Part shown: piece by piece, positions 33,712-42,913 of the stretch
Position numbering within the stretch: position 1 is the first letter of the stretch
How the letters are laid out: the number at the start of each line of letters is the position of its first letter
Origin: Oceanococcus sp. HetDA_MAG_MS8
GTDB taxonomy: Bacteria; Pseudomonadota; Gammaproteobacteria; Nevskiales; Oceanococcaceae
Assembly (NCBI GenBank): GCA_019192445.1
Contig: JAHCMK010000004.1
Location: forward strand, 124,001-188,000
DNA length: 64,000 nucleotides
Reading direction: 5' to 3'
Translations under genes and position numbers: made by a program
The notes under the pieces: model-generated
Seen by the model: the letters and a program-made list of their open reading frames with translations, nothing else
What the model was told of the DNA's origin: nothing
Databases searched by the model: none

Positions 33712-35036
33712 ATGCCTCCCGCGAGAGCATTGCACCGGCGGCTTTGGATGCGACTCTGCCGCAAACACCTGTGTGCATCCTGATCGTTGATGACGACCCG
33801 GACATAGTGCTATTCACGCAGGCCCTGGTTGACGATTTGCCTGCTGAAGCGCCGCAGATTGCCACGCTGGCAGCCGCTTCAGCGGAAGAGGCTTGGAGCA
33901 TTTTGCAGCAACGCGACGATGTCGCCGTGGCCTTGCTGGATGTCATGATGGAAACGCCGCAAGCTGGACTGGAACTGGCGCGCCGCATTCGCGGCCAGCC
34001 CCGCTTGCGTTGCACCCGACTGATTCTGCGCACAGCGCGAACAGACGAAGTGCCACCCTTGCAAACTGTGACTCGCTTCGACATCGATGCCTACTGTGAC
34101 AAGAACAACCCTGATCCAGTCGCCTTGCTCACCCCACTGGTCTCGGCTCTGCGAACCTACCAATTGCTGCAGACATTGGAACAGGAACGGGCCCAGCTAC
34201 AACAGACGCTGGAGGAACGCGATGCTATGGAAATTCGGCTGCGTCAGGCGCAGAAGCTGGAGGCTGTGGGTCGATTAGGCGCGGGGATTGCCCATGAGAT
34301 CAATACGCCCATCCAGTTTATTCAGGACAACATGCACTTCATCGCACAGAGCAGTGCAGAGCTCACTGAGCTGGTGGCAACACAGCAAGAGTTGCTCACC
34401 CAGGCTGTACACCAGACTTCCGCAGGCGCCCATCTGCTGGAATCTGCGCAGACGGCCTGCGCACAGGCCGATTTCGAGTTCGTCAAAGCAGAGCTACCTC
34501 TAGCCCTGCGCCGCAGTCAGGATGGCTTGGAACGTATCACCAAAATTGTGCGGGCCATGAAGGACTTCGCCCACCCAGGCCAGGAGCGGCCACAGCCCTG
34601 TGATGTGAACCGCATCATTGATAGCACCCTTACGGTTGCCCAGCGGGACTTGGCCCATTGTGATGTGCAGCGGGAGTTGGGCGAGCTTCCTCACATTGCC
34701 GTGCACGCTGGCGAGCTGGGTCAAGCGCTACTCAACATTTTGCTCAACGCCGGCCAAGCGCTCCAGGACCAAGCGCCCCCGCGCACCATCCATCTGCGTA
34801 GCTGGAGTTCGCCGGATGCCGTTCATATACAAATTTCGGATAACGGCCCTGGCATTCCGGAGCCTATCCGTGAGCGGATCTTCGACCCCTTCTTTACCAC
34901 TAAAGATTTTGGTCAAGGCACCGGGCAAGGCTTATCCATCGCCCATAATGTGGTGGTGCAGCAACATCGTGGTCGTTTAGAACTCGACAGCACCCAGCAA
35001 GGCGCCTGCTTCACCATCTCCCTGCCTTGCAACTAG
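33708..35036 (+). CDS. Histidine kinase with N-terminal receiver domain
   Basis: The 442-residue protein starts with GTG overlapping the preceding stop. The receiver domain (about 20-140) has DDDPDI and VALLDVMME, with an insert-like CDKNNPD where Lys is expected. Then come a coiled-coil (150-185), the phospho-His region RLGAGIAHEINTPIQFI, and an HATPase domain with the N box LLNILLNAGQAL, G1 ISDNGPGIP and G2 GTGQGLSIAH. No membrane segment or sensor domain, so it is cytoplasmic and takes input through its own receiver. It forms a two-component unit with the upstream regulator. Confidence 0.88.
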   Translation: MNASRESIAPAALDATLPQTPVCILIVDDDPDIVLFTQALVDDLPAEAPQIATLAAASAEEAWSILQQRDDVAVALLDVMMETPQAGLELARRIRGQPRLRCTRLILRTARTDEVPPLQTVTRFDIDAYCDKNNPDPVALLTPLVSALRTYQLLQTLEQERAQLQQTLEERDAMEIRLRQAQKLEAVGRLGAGIAHEINTPIQFIQDNMHFIAQSSAELTELVATQQELLTQAVHQTSAGAHLLESAQTACAQADFEFVKAELPLALRRSQDGLERITKIVRAMKDFAHPGQERPQPCDVNRIIDSTLTVAQRDLAHCDVQRELGELPHIAVHAGELGQALLNILLNAGQALQDQAPPRTIHLRSWSSPDAVHIQISDNGPGIPEPIRERIFDPFFTTKDFGQGTGQGLSIAHNVVVQQHRGRLELDSTQQGACFTISLPCN

Positions 35037-35195
35037 CGCTGGCGCGATAGTTCTCTAACCCGGCTTTGGTCCTCGGGCAAAGCAGACCGAGTGCGTACAT
35101 TCCCGCATTGCCGCGCCGAGGCTTTGCTAGATAGTGTGGTCGCTGCGCGCTATCAGCATTGCTCAGCGCCGCCACCACGCCATCAGGAGCTCGCT

Positions 35196-35744
35196 ATGCC
35201 CCGCACACTCTTTTGCTTAGTCGCGCTCAGCCTTGCCGCCGTTCTCAGCGGCTGCGGCCAAGACGCCACGCCATTACCAAAACAGGCACCCGCAAATGTA
35301 CAGTCGCGCGTGGCTCAGATCGATGCTCGACGCGCAGTGATTGAGGAAATGCGCCTACAGCGGCATGAGCTGTCTGCCTCTGACTTACGGCCTAAGGTCG
35401 CGCAGAAGTGGAGCAAGCTTCATGTCTACACAGATGACGGCACGGTGTTGCGCATTAAATCCTACCCGCACGCGGGCATCAGCGAGCGCACTGAAGAGTT
35501 TTACTTCACCCAGGGGCAGTTAATCCTGGCGGTGATCGAAGATGAAGGCATCGACTCCAACGGCGACGAGGATGAAGATGTGGACAAGATGTACTACTTC
35601 GACGCGGAGCAGGTCATCTTTGAGCGACGCGATGATGATGAGGCCGAATATGGCAGCCTCGACACCGACGGTATGGAGTTGCTGCAGGAGGCGCGTGAAT
35701 ATCTTGAGCTATTCAAACGTCAGCGTAGTCAGCCGGAGCCCTAA
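35196..35744 (+). CDS. Lipoprotein of unknown function
   Basis: From the ATG at 35196 (AGGAG 6 nt upstream) it has 182 residues. The signal peptide has lipobox LSGC. The mature part is charged, with an acidic stretch (DSNGDEDEDVDKMYYFD) that could bind a divalent cation. The repeated pattern LHVYTDDGTVLRIKSYPH / EEFYFTQGQLILAVIEDEG suggests a small beta-sheet domain. No family recognised. It follows the kinase by about 160 nt and may be a separate unit. Confidence 0.75.
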   Translation: MPRTLFCLVALSLAAVLSGCGQDATPLPKQAPANVQSRVAQIDARRAVIEEMRLQRHELSASDLRPKVAQKWSKLHVYTDDGTVLRIKSYPHAGISERTEEFYFTQGQLILAVIEDEGIDSNGDEDEDVDKMYYFDAEQVIFERRDDDEAEYGSLDTDGMELLQEAREYLELFKRQRSQPEP

Positions 35745-35866
35745 GCTCAAACGCAGCCGTGGCGCCTTGCGCTGAGCTGGCGGAAATGTGGGGCAGACTA
35801 TGGCTACACTACGGCGGGTCGCATAGGGCTGCGGCTGAGACATAAAACCATGGGGAGACATCCGTA

Positions 35867-36838
35867 ATGAACCCGGCAACACAAACACTCACCTCACAAC
35901 TCGGTATTGAAGTGCCAGTGATTTGTGGCCCCATGTATCCCGGCTCCAACCCCGAATTGGTGGCGGCAGTCTCTGCGGCGGGGGGTATGGGCGTGGTGCA
36001 ACCCATTTCCATGACTCATATTTACAAGCATGACTTCCGCGCCGGCCTGCGGCTTATTAAAAATCTGACTGATAAGCCCTTTGGCGTGAACTTCACCCTG
36101 ATGGATGGAGTGAAGGCTTATGAAAAACGCAATCGCGAGTGGATGCACATAGCCATCGAAGAAGGCGTGAAATTCTTTCTCACCTCTTTGGGCAACCCCA
36201 AGCCAATCGTCAGCATGGCGCATGAGCACGACATCGTGGTCTATCACGATGTGAGCACAGCGAACTTTGCCGATAAGGCCATCGCCGCTGGCGTGGATGG
36301 ACTGAACTGCGTCAACAACCGGGCGGGCGGGCAAACCGGCCAAATCTCACCAGAGCAAATGCTCGACGAGCTCAAGGACTGTGGCCTTCCGCTGGTCTGC
36401 GCCGGGGGAGTGGGTGACGAAAATGACTTCCGGCGCATGTTGGCAGCAGGTTATGCAGGGGTACAGCTGGGGACGCGGTTTTTGGCGACGCAGGAATGCC
36501 AAATTCCTGATGACTACAAGCAGGCCATCGTGGACCATGGCGAAGAGGATATTGTCTGGACCAACAAATTGGCCGGCACCTTTTCCTCGGTAATTCGCAC
36601 ACCCGATTTGGAGAAGCTGGGCTTGCGCGTGGGGCCGCTGACTAGCCGGTTGTTACGCAACCGCAAAACCAAGAAAATCACGCGGATGATGTTGTTGCTG
36701 CGCTCCACCCAACGCTATAAGAAGGTGGCCTTGGACCCTGGCTACGCCCAGTACTGGCAGGCTGGCAAGGGTATTGGCCACATTACTGCAGTGGAGTCCG
36801 CCGGTGATGTGGTGCGGCGCTTCGCCCAAGCCGCCTGA
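35867..36838 (+). CDS. Nitronate monooxygenase-like FMN enzyme
   Basis: This 323-residue TIM-barrel flavoprotein belongs to the 2-nitropropane dioxygenase/NAD(P)H-dependent flavin oxidoreductase family. Signs are VPVICGPMYPGSNPELVAAV, the phosphate-binding NNRAGGQTG and VCAGGVGDENDFRRMLAAG, and YAGVQLGTRFLATQE. ATG at 35867 follows GGGGAG. Members oxidise alkyl nitronates or act as FMN-dependent reductases; the exact class cannot be settled from sequence alone. It converges on purU. Confidence 0.88.
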   Translation: MNPATQTLTSQLGIEVPVICGPMYPGSNPELVAAVSAAGGMGVVQPISMTHIYKHDFRAGLRLIKNLTDKPFGVNFTLMDGVKAYEKRNREWMHIAIEEGVKFFLTSLGNPKPIVSMAHEHDIVVYHDVSTANFADKAIAAGVDGLNCVNNRAGGQTGQISPEQMLDELKDCGLPLVCAGGVGDENDFRRMLAAGYAGVQLGTRFLATQECQIPDDYKQAIVDHGEEDIVWTNKLAGTFSSVIRTPDLEKLGLRVGPLTSRLLRNRKTKKITRMMLLLRSTQRYKKVALDPGYAQYWQAGKGIGHITAVESAGDVVRRFAQAA

Positions 36839-36877
36839 GCCAGAGCGCTGTGTGAGCCAGCGGCGAGCAGGGGCGAC

Positions 36878-37735
36878 TCACTCGAACACAATGGTTTTCT
36901 GGCCGTTCACGTGAATACGGTGCTCAACATACCAACGCACCGCCCGGGCTAGCACCCGGGTTTCCACTTCCCGCCCCATATTGACCATCTCTTGGGCTGA
37001 GTGCGTGTGATTCACCCGCACCACGTCTTGCTCAATGATTGGCCCCTCGTCCAGGTCGGTGGTGACAAAGTGTGCGGTTGCTCCAACCAGCTTCACCCCA
37101 TGCTCATGGGCGCGATGATAGGGCTTGGCCCCTTTGAAGCTGGGAAGAAAGGAGTGGTGGATATTGATGCAGCGCCCTTCCAGCTGGCGGCAGAGGTTCT
37201 GCGACAAAATCTGCATGTAACGCGCCAGCACCAGCAGATCCACCTGCTGCTCGCGCATGAGCGCGATAATTTGCTCTTCCTGGGCCGCTTTGCTGTCTGC
37301 ACTGAGGGGCAGGTGATAGAACGGCAAGCCGTACCACTGGGTGAGGTTGCCCAGGTCTTCGTGGTTGGAAATCACGCCCACGATATCGGTGTGCAGCAGC
37401 CCTGAACGCCAGCGATGCAGCAGGTCGTTTAGGCAATGGTCCTGTTTGGACACGGCAATCAAGCTGCGCAGCTTCTGCCCCAAATTGTGCAGCTTGTAAT
37501 CCAGCTCAAACTTCGTGATCAGGCCATCCAGCGCCTGTTGCAGCTGTTCCACGGACAGAGTCTGTGGCGCCGCCAAGTGGATACGGACGAAAAACATGCC
37601 GGTGTCCGGATCGCCGTACTGCGCCGCATCGCGGATATCACAGCCCGCCTCAAATAGGCAGGATGAGACGGCCGCGATAATCCCCGGTCGATCCTGGCAT
37701 TTGAAACTAAACACATAATCTTGGGCGGCGGACAT
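36878..37735 (-). CDS. purU: Formyltetrahydrofolate deformylase
   Basis: From the ATG at 37735 this is a 285-residue protein. An N-terminal ACT domain (FSFKCQDRPGIIAAVSSCLF) is followed by the formyl-transferase fold with IVGVISNHEDL, the catalytic region CINIHHSFLPSFKGAKPYHR, and GATAHFVTTDLDEGPIIEQD. PurU hydrolyses 10-formyl-THF to THF and formate, balancing one-carbon pools. Length and motifs are standard. It is divergent from metY. Confidence 0.95.
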   Translation of the reverse strand: MSAAQDYVFSFKCQDRPGIIAAVSSCLFEAGCDIRDAAQYGDPDTGMFFVRIHLAAPQTLSVEQLQQALDGLITKFELDYKLHNLGQKLRSLIAVSKQDHCLNDLLHRWRSGLLHTDIVGVISNHEDLGNLTQWYGLPFYHLPLSADSKAAQEEQIIALMREQQVDLLVLARYMQILSQNLCRQLEGRCINIHHSFLPSFKGAKPYHRAHEHGVKLVGATAHFVTTDLDEGPIIEQDVVRVNHTHSAQEMVNMGREVETRVLARAVRWYVEHRIHVNGQKTIVFE

Positions 37736-37959
37736 GGCTCTCACGGCAGGCAGTGGTTAGCAAAGGCCGCATAGTGACATAGCCACCCCCATCCCTCACA
37801 TGCACGCTGGCAACCTCGCTAAGCTAGATCCTGTGGGGCACGCTCAATGCGGACCCTGCCCGCCCGAGGAGTGCTATACCCATTGCATTCCCGGCTCACG
37901 CCAAACATTGCCTGGCGCGCTGCCTCAGCTGCGCCACACATCCACGAGGGGACACGGCC

Positions 37960-39231
37960 ATGAAGTTAGAAACCATTGCATTGCATGAAGGTTATACGTC
38001 GGAGGAGACCACCAAGGCCGCAGCGGTGCCGATATACCAGACCACCTCCTACACCTTCGATGACACCCAGCATGGCGCGGATCTGTTCAATCTCGCCGTT
38101 CCGGGGAATATCTACACCCGCATCATGAATCCGACCACCGCGGTACTCGAAGCGCGTATTGCGGCCATGGAAGGTGGTGTGGGTGCACTGGCAGTGTCCT
38201 CGGGCATGGCAGCAATCACCTACGCGCTGCAATGCATCACGCAGGTGGGCGACAACATCGTCAGCACCAGCCAGCTTTACGGCGGCACCTACAATCTCTT
38301 CGCCCACTCCCTGCCCCGCCAAGGTGTGGAGGTGCGCATGGTGTCGCATAGCGATTTCGCCGGCTTTGAAGCCGCCATCGATGGCAACACCAAAGCTATT
38401 TTTTGCGAATCCATTGGCAACCCGGCCGGAAATGTGGTGGATATCCGCCGCCTGGCCGAGATCGCACACAAGCAGGGTGTACCGCTGATCGTCGACAACA
38501 CCGTGGCCACGCCCTGCCTGTGTAAACCCTTCGATTTGGGTGCCGATATCGTGATCCACTCGCTGACCAAATACATCGGCGGGCATGGCACCTCCATCGG
38601 AGGCGTCATTGTGGATTCCGGAAAATTTGACTGGGTGGCGAATAAAGAGCGTTTTGCCGTACTCAATGAGCCCGACCCCTCCTACCACGGGGTGGTCTAC
38701 ACCGAAGCGCTAGGCGAGGCGGCCTACATCGGACGCTGCCGGGTGGTGCCGCTGCGCAATACTGGAGCCGCCATTTCCCCCATGAATGCCTTCTTGATTC
38801 TGCAGGGACTGGAAACTCTCAGTCTGCGAATGGAGCGCCACTGTGAGAATGCCCAAAAGCTAGCCGAGTATTTACAAAACCACCCCAAGGTCAACTGGGT
38901 CAACTATGCCGGCCTGCCCGACAGTCCCGACCATGCCACCTGCAAAGCCATCACCGGCGGCAAGGCCTCGGGTATTTTGAGCTTCGGCATACAAGGCGGC
39001 ATGGAGGCCTGCGCACGCTTTATTGATGCCCTGCAAATGATTCTGCGGCTGGTCAATATCGGTGATGCGAAGTCTTTGGCCTGTCACCCCGCTTCAACAA
39101 CGCACCGCCAGCTTAATCCTGAAGAGCTCGCCAAGGCGGGGGTGAGTGAAGACCTGGTTCGGATATCCGTAGGCATCGAACATATCGACGACATCATTGC
39201 TGATGTTTCCCAAGCCCTCGAGCAGGCCTAG
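37960..39231 (+). CDS. metY: O-acetylhomoserine sulfhydrylase (aminocarboxypropyltransferase)
   Basis: The 423-residue PLP enzyme of the Cys/Met-metabolism family starts after GAGGGGA. MetY features are AVPIYQTTSYTFDDTQHGAD, NPTTAVLEARIAAMEGG, VDNTVATPCLCKPF, the PLP lysine in IHSLTKYIGGHGT, and the C-terminal LVRISVGIEHIDDIIAD. It makes homocysteine directly from O-acetylhomoserine and sulfide. It is monocistronic, followed by a long hairpin. I looked for a SAM or SAH riboswitch in the 225-bp leader and found none that folds. Confidence 0.94.
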   Translation: MKLETIALHEGYTSEETTKAAAVPIYQTTSYTFDDTQHGADLFNLAVPGNIYTRIMNPTTAVLEARIAAMEGGVGALAVSSGMAAITYALQCITQVGDNIVSTSQLYGGTYNLFAHSLPRQGVEVRMVSHSDFAGFEAAIDGNTKAIFCESIGNPAGNVVDIRRLAEIAHKQGVPLIVDNTVATPCLCKPFDLGADIVIHSLTKYIGGHGTSIGGVIVDSGKFDWVANKERFAVLNEPDPSYHGVVYTEALGEAAYIGRCRVVPLRNTGAAISPMNAFLILQGLETLSLRMERHCENAQKLAEYLQNHPKVNWVNYAGLPDSPDHATCKAITGGKASGILSFGIQGGMEACARFIDALQMILRLVNIGDAKSLACHPASTTHRQLNPEELAKAGVSEDLVRISVGIEHIDDIIADVSQALEQA

Positions 39232-39257
39232 AACAGACGGAAAGGCGCAGCCCTAAT

Positions 39258-39290
39258 AGGCCCACTGGCAGCATCGGCGCCAGTGGGCCT
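39258..39290. terminator. Long hairpin between convergent genes
   Basis: Bases 39258-39269 and 39279-39290 form a perfect 12-bp stem with a 9-nt loop, between metY and the opposing gene. No T-run follows on either strand, so termination efficiency is uncertain. Confidence 0.55.
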
Positions 39291-39335
39291 CATAACACCA
39301 AACACCAACGTGGGCCACCGGGGCGTCAGGGCCTT

Positions 39336-39794
39336 CTAAGGCAACGGGCCTTGGTGTTGATGCGCGGTGGGCTGCGAGGCCAGCAAAAACTCGCGGCGCA
39401 CGATGAAGGATTTGGCCCGTTCCAAGGACAAGGCAAAGCGTTCATACACTTCGAACACCGTATTTCGCTTACTGCAGGTGCCTAAAGAACAAGGCCCATT
39501 CACCAGTTTGCACGCTGTGCACAGCACGGCTTCCGCCAAGGTGATGCGCTGCTCAGGGCTGTGGCAAGACGCCAGGGCCTGAATTTGCGCATGAATATGC
39601 TCCAAGTCTTTTTCCGATAAACGTGGGTCCGCTTCGAGGGCACGCCAAAGTTCGATAGATTGCCCCAGCACATCCTCGGCGGCATTCCATAGCCGAGGGT
39701 CAGCAGGCTGCTGCTTAGGTCGAAGCGCATACCATATGACACCAGCCGCAAGCATGGCCGCGGTGGCCGCGAACAAGGCCAGAATTAACGCCAT
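39336..39794 (-). CDS. Membrane-anchored hypothetical protein with conserved cysteines
   Basis: From the ATG at 39794 it has 152 residues (an ATG at 39878 adds 28 unsupported ones). One N-terminal transmembrane helix (ILALFAATAAMLAAGVIWYA) precedes a cytoplasmic or periplasmic helical domain with four cysteines in AVLCTACKLVNGPCSLGTCS. These could bind metal or form disulfides. I do not recognise the family. Confidence 0.6.
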   Translation of the reverse strand: MALILALFAATAAMLAAGVIWYALRPKQQPADPRLWNAAEDVLGQSIELWRALEADPRLSEKDLEHIHAQIQALASCHSPEQRITLAEAVLCTACKLVNGPCSLGTCSKRNTVFEVYERFALSLERAKSFIVRREFLLASQPTAHQHQGPLP

Positions 39795-40091
39795 ATTTTC
39801 AGAGGATATGTCCACAACACTCGCACATACCGCAACAAGTGAATGTAGGGGCAAGAATTGGGCCGCGCCCATCTTCACTGCCTACCAACACAGTAATCCG
39901 CGGGCTCTGCGGGTTGTCGTGTCTCAACGCAAAACAGTCACCTGGCTATGGACGCATCGAGACGCCCCTTTTATTCGTCTATGCCGCCGAACCACATGCG
40001 TTGCGGCTTCCATACCGATGATGGGTAACTGATAGCAAGGCGCAGTCAGCCTGCCGCTTTGGCCCAGGCGGCTCGCAGCACCGACCCAATT

Positions 40092-40127
40092 TCCATGCGC
40101 TGACCTTTGGCTGGGTCAGCGCATGGA
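40092..40127 (-). terminator. Long hairpin downstream of the choice-of-anchor gene
   Basis: Bases 40092-40105 pair with 40114-40127 (14 bp, perfect) around an 8-nt loop, 12 nt after the stop of the minus-strand gene. The following minus-strand bases are AAATTGGG, not a T-run. Confidence 0.55.
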
Positions 40128-40138
40128 GGCCAGGCTAA

Positions 40139-41950
40139 TTACAGGACTGAAACGGAAAACACCGCCAAGGTGCCAGACACTTCATTACTCACCAGCAACA
40201 AGGGCTGCCCGGTTGGGCTGTCGGTGGCCGGAATAAACTTGATGTCTTCCGGGCCCAGATCGCCCACCGTTTCAATGTCATTTTCGGCATCAACTCTGAA
40301 ATCGCGGGTGTTGATGTACTGCACGAAGCTGGCTGCATTGGGATTGGAGATGTTGTACACCATCACCCCACCGACCCGCTCCAGACCGATGAAGGCATAG
40401 GTGTTGCCATTGATCTCGGCAATCTCTACGGCTTCTGGTTCTGGTCCCTTATCGTCGGAGCGATCATCGCCTTCGTTGTCATCATTACTGGCATTGAAGT
40501 TTTCGCCGAGTTGGTTCGCGGTAATCACCTCGAAGTCGTTACCGCTGTCGAACACCGGCCGCAAACTGGCCACATCCCAAATGGTGAAGGAGCGCGCACC
40601 AAAGCTGTAGAGGTTTTCGTAGCTGCAGTCTGGACCGGGCTGACCCGTGGTTGCCAGGGTGGAGCAAGCCCCGGTCACGCCCAGATCGGTGATCACCTTG
40701 AGCCGACCGAGTTTGTCGTCATTGGCGAAATCCGCGCCCAATCTGGCGATGAGGTCTGGGTCAAAGCTGGCACCGGTGCCCGCAATATCGCCAATGCGGA
40801 TTTCATCTAAATAGTGCAAACAATCGCCGTCGTCGAACTCAAAGCCGCCAGCAAGGGTGCAAGCCGCCGCATCGGCCTCGTCCGTTAGATATTCGCGTCC
40901 ATCACCTTCATTGGCCGTCACTAAGTACAGGGCACCGTTCACGGCATAGGCATCAACGGCATCAGGCATGTAGGTTCCAAACACATCCCAGCTACGAATG
41001 TTCACCCCACCATCGCGATTACTGGCATCGATTTCATTGCCCGGAATGCCGTAGTTTTTGAAGCCTAAGCCATTGATGGAAAGCACTTCGGCACTGCTCA
41101 CATCAATGACGGCCACGGCATTGTTTTCCTGCATCACGGCAAAGGCCTGCGATGAGTCCGGGGCAAAAGCGATGTACTCGGGCTCAAGATCTGCAGCGAC
41201 GCTCGCCGCCTTCGCACTAATGCGCACAGGACCGGTCAAGGCTTTACTGCCACCTGCATTAAAGTCGGTGAAATCTGCCGTTTGGGCGCTCAGCCCCGTA
41301 AAGCCGTTGGATACATCAATCACGCTGATGCTGCCCTCAGGGTCGACACTATAGTCGTCATTGGGCTCGCCTTCGTTGGCGCAGAGCACGAAGTTTCCGT
41401 CCGGAGTGAAGCCCACCATATCGGGCAGGGCTCCCACCTCCACGGCCGACAAAAAGGTGCCATCGGTCTGGTAGAAGGCGATGAAGCCATTGTCCTGAGT
41501 GGTGTCTGCAGCCACAGCAACCGCCATGGTGTTGCCCGATACTGCCACGCTGTTCACGTCGCCCATCGTTACTCCGCTTACAGCGGCTTCCACATCGCCC
41601 GCCACATCAATGGAACCGGTGATCGATGGCATAGAGGGGGCGCTCAGGTCCACGATATCGATGGCACCGCTGCGGGCATTGACCACAAAAGCGCTGGAGG
41701 TCGCCGGATCATAGGCAACAATTTCCGCGGCCGACTCATCAAAGTTGGCCGGCAGCGCAGGCGTGCGGCCCAATAAGCCCAGAGAGATAGCGGCATTGGC
41801 ATCGCGACCATCGGCGCCGGGAGCACCGGCCGCACCATCTGCGCCGGGAGTGCCAGCGGCCCCTGGTGCACCATCATCTCCATCACAAGCAACCAAGCTG
41901 GCCGCCATAGTGATGGCACCAACAAGAGCAAATACGGGCTTCAGTGTCAT
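40139..41950 (-). CDS. Choice-of-anchor I family surface lipoprotein with collagen-like stalk
   Basis: This 603-residue exported lipoprotein (lipobox SLVAC) starts after GGGAGGGAG. Just after the anchor Cys comes a collagen-like run of Gly-X-Y triplets (GDDGAPGAAGTPGADG and on, about nine triplets). A beta-propeller-like body of WD/YVTN type follows (IDIVDLSAPSMP, AVIDVSSAEVL), ending with the family C-terminus PEAVEIAEINGNTYAFIGLE and GVMVYNISNP. Members are often labelled alkaline phosphatase-like, but I see no catalytic Ser/Thr motif. A four-unit PhoB-like box lies upstream, suggesting phosphate-starvation control. Confidence 0.85.
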   Translation of the reverse strand: MTLKPVFALVGAITMAASLVACDGDDGAPGAAGTPGADGAAGAPGADGRDANAAISLGLLGRTPALPANFDESAAEIVAYDPATSSAFVVNARSGAIDIVDLSAPSMPSITGSIDVAGDVEAAVSGVTMGDVNSVAVSGNTMAVAVAADTTQDNGFIAFYQTDGTFLSAVEVGALPDMVGFTPDGNFVLCANEGEPNDDYSVDPEGSISVIDVSNGFTGLSAQTADFTDFNAGGSKALTGPVRISAKAASVAADLEPEYIAFAPDSSQAFAVMQENNAVAVIDVSSAEVLSINGLGFKNYGIPGNEIDASNRDGGVNIRSWDVFGTYMPDAVDAYAVNGALYLVTANEGDGREYLTDEADAAACTLAGGFEFDDGDCLHYLDEIRIGDIAGTGASFDPDLIARLGADFANDDKLGRLKVITDLGVTGACSTLATTGQPGPDCSYENLYSFGARSFTIWDVASLRPVFDSGNDFEVITANQLGENFNASNDDNEGDDRSDDKGPEPEAVEIAEINGNTYAFIGLERVGGVMVYNISNPNAASFVQYINTRDFRVDAENDIETVGDLGPEDIKFIPATDSPTGQPLLLVSNEVSGTLAVFSVSVL

Positions 41951-42007
41951 GGGGTCTCCCTCCCTCAGGCAAATCTAGTCAAGTTGAGTTGCTAAAGATG
42001 CGGTCGC

Positions 42008-42051
42008 TTTGTGACCAAATCTTGTCGGTTTTGTGACCTTACGATGACGCA
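42008..42051 (-). promoter_or_regulatory. PhoB-box-like array of four 11-bp units
   Basis: Read on the minus strand, half-sites GTCAT, GTCAC, GACAA and GTCAC (plus-strand positions 42044-42048, 42033-42037, 42022-42026, 42011-42015) start exactly 11 bp apart. Two of them extend to GGTCACAAA. Pho boxes are tandem 11-bp units of TGTCA plus an AT-rich part. The array ends about 60 bp before the start of the choice-of-anchor gene. Confidence 0.6.
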
Positions 42052-42202
42052 TCGGTGGCAAAGCTCCGAGGCTTGACCCCATCGCCAGAGCGCCACACAG
42101 CAAACCCTCATCGAGTTCAAGAAGCACCCCATGCCTGCCTCTTGCTCACTTCACATACCAGCTGGTATGTTAAAGCGCACCTGACTCATACGGAAAGAAC
42201 AT

Positions 42203-42772
42203 ATGCCTTGGGCTCGGCTTGGCTACACGCTGGCGACTACATCTAGGCGCGGCGCTATCGGTATTGACGAAACCGGCCAATTAGCCGGGCGAGTGTTGCC
42301 CTCCGATTTGGACTTCAACCGCCACGTCAACAATGGGCGGTATTTGTCCTTGGCGGACTTAGGGCGTATCGACTGGTTTGTGCGTACGGGCATGCTGCGC
42401 ACCGCATTGAAGAATCAGTGGCGGCCCATCATTGCCTCGGGAACCGTGCGCTACCACCGACCACTCAAGCTTTGGCAGCCCTATCGTTTAGACAGCTCCT
42501 TGGTGGCTTGGGGCGCACGCTGGGCCTTTATGGAGCATCGCTTCTTTGCCAATAACCGCGATGGTGAGGAGAAGCTCTTTGCAACGGTCGCCATTAAGGG
42601 CGCATTCCAAGGCCGTGAGGGCGTGATCGAACCCGCCAGGTTAATGGCCGCCATGGGCGAGCAGCATGATTCCCCGCCCATTCCTGCCTGGATTGATGAT
42701 TGGCAGCAGGGTGAGAATCGCTGGAAAGCCATGGAAGAGGCTGTACCGCAACTTTCCGTTGGCGCTGGCTAA
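42203..42772 (+). CDS. Acyl-CoA thioesterase-like hot-dog protein
   Basis: The 189-residue protein has a single hot-dog domain. The signature LPSDLDFNRHVNNGRYLSLA holds the catalytic Asp/Asn and His-Val-Asn-Asn-Gly of the 4-hydroxybenzoyl-CoA thioesterase/THEM6-like group. Later strands include IASGTVRYHRPLKLWQPYRL. It probably hydrolyses acyl-CoA esters. ATG at 42203 follows GGAAAG. Monocistronic. Confidence 0.85.
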   Translation: MPWARLGYTLATTSRRGAIGIDETGQLAGRVLPSDLDFNRHVNNGRYLSLADLGRIDWFVRTGMLRTALKNQWRPIIASGTVRYHRPLKLWQPYRLDSSLVAWGARWAFMEHRFFANNRDGEEKLFATVAIKGAFQGREGVIEPARLMAAMGEQHDSPPIPAWIDDWQQGENRWKAMEEAVPQLSVGAG

Positions 42773-42913
42773 GCCTGAGGCGTCTTGAGAATATCGCTGG
42801 CCACTGGCCCGTGTTTATGCGAAGCCGCTACAGCCTTTTGAAGACCGGCTCTGCTGCGTTTTCCCGGGAATAGCATCGGGGTGAATACCCCTTCGCCCAC
42901 AGCGGCCGCTCGA

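Noticed and set aside
37800-37959. SAH or SAM riboswitch in the metY leader (CGAGGAGTGCT .. GGCTCACG resembles part of the SAH aptamer)
   Set aside because: The P1 pairing breaks after three base pairs and the pseudoknot partner is missing; ahcY, not metY, is the usual SAH target.
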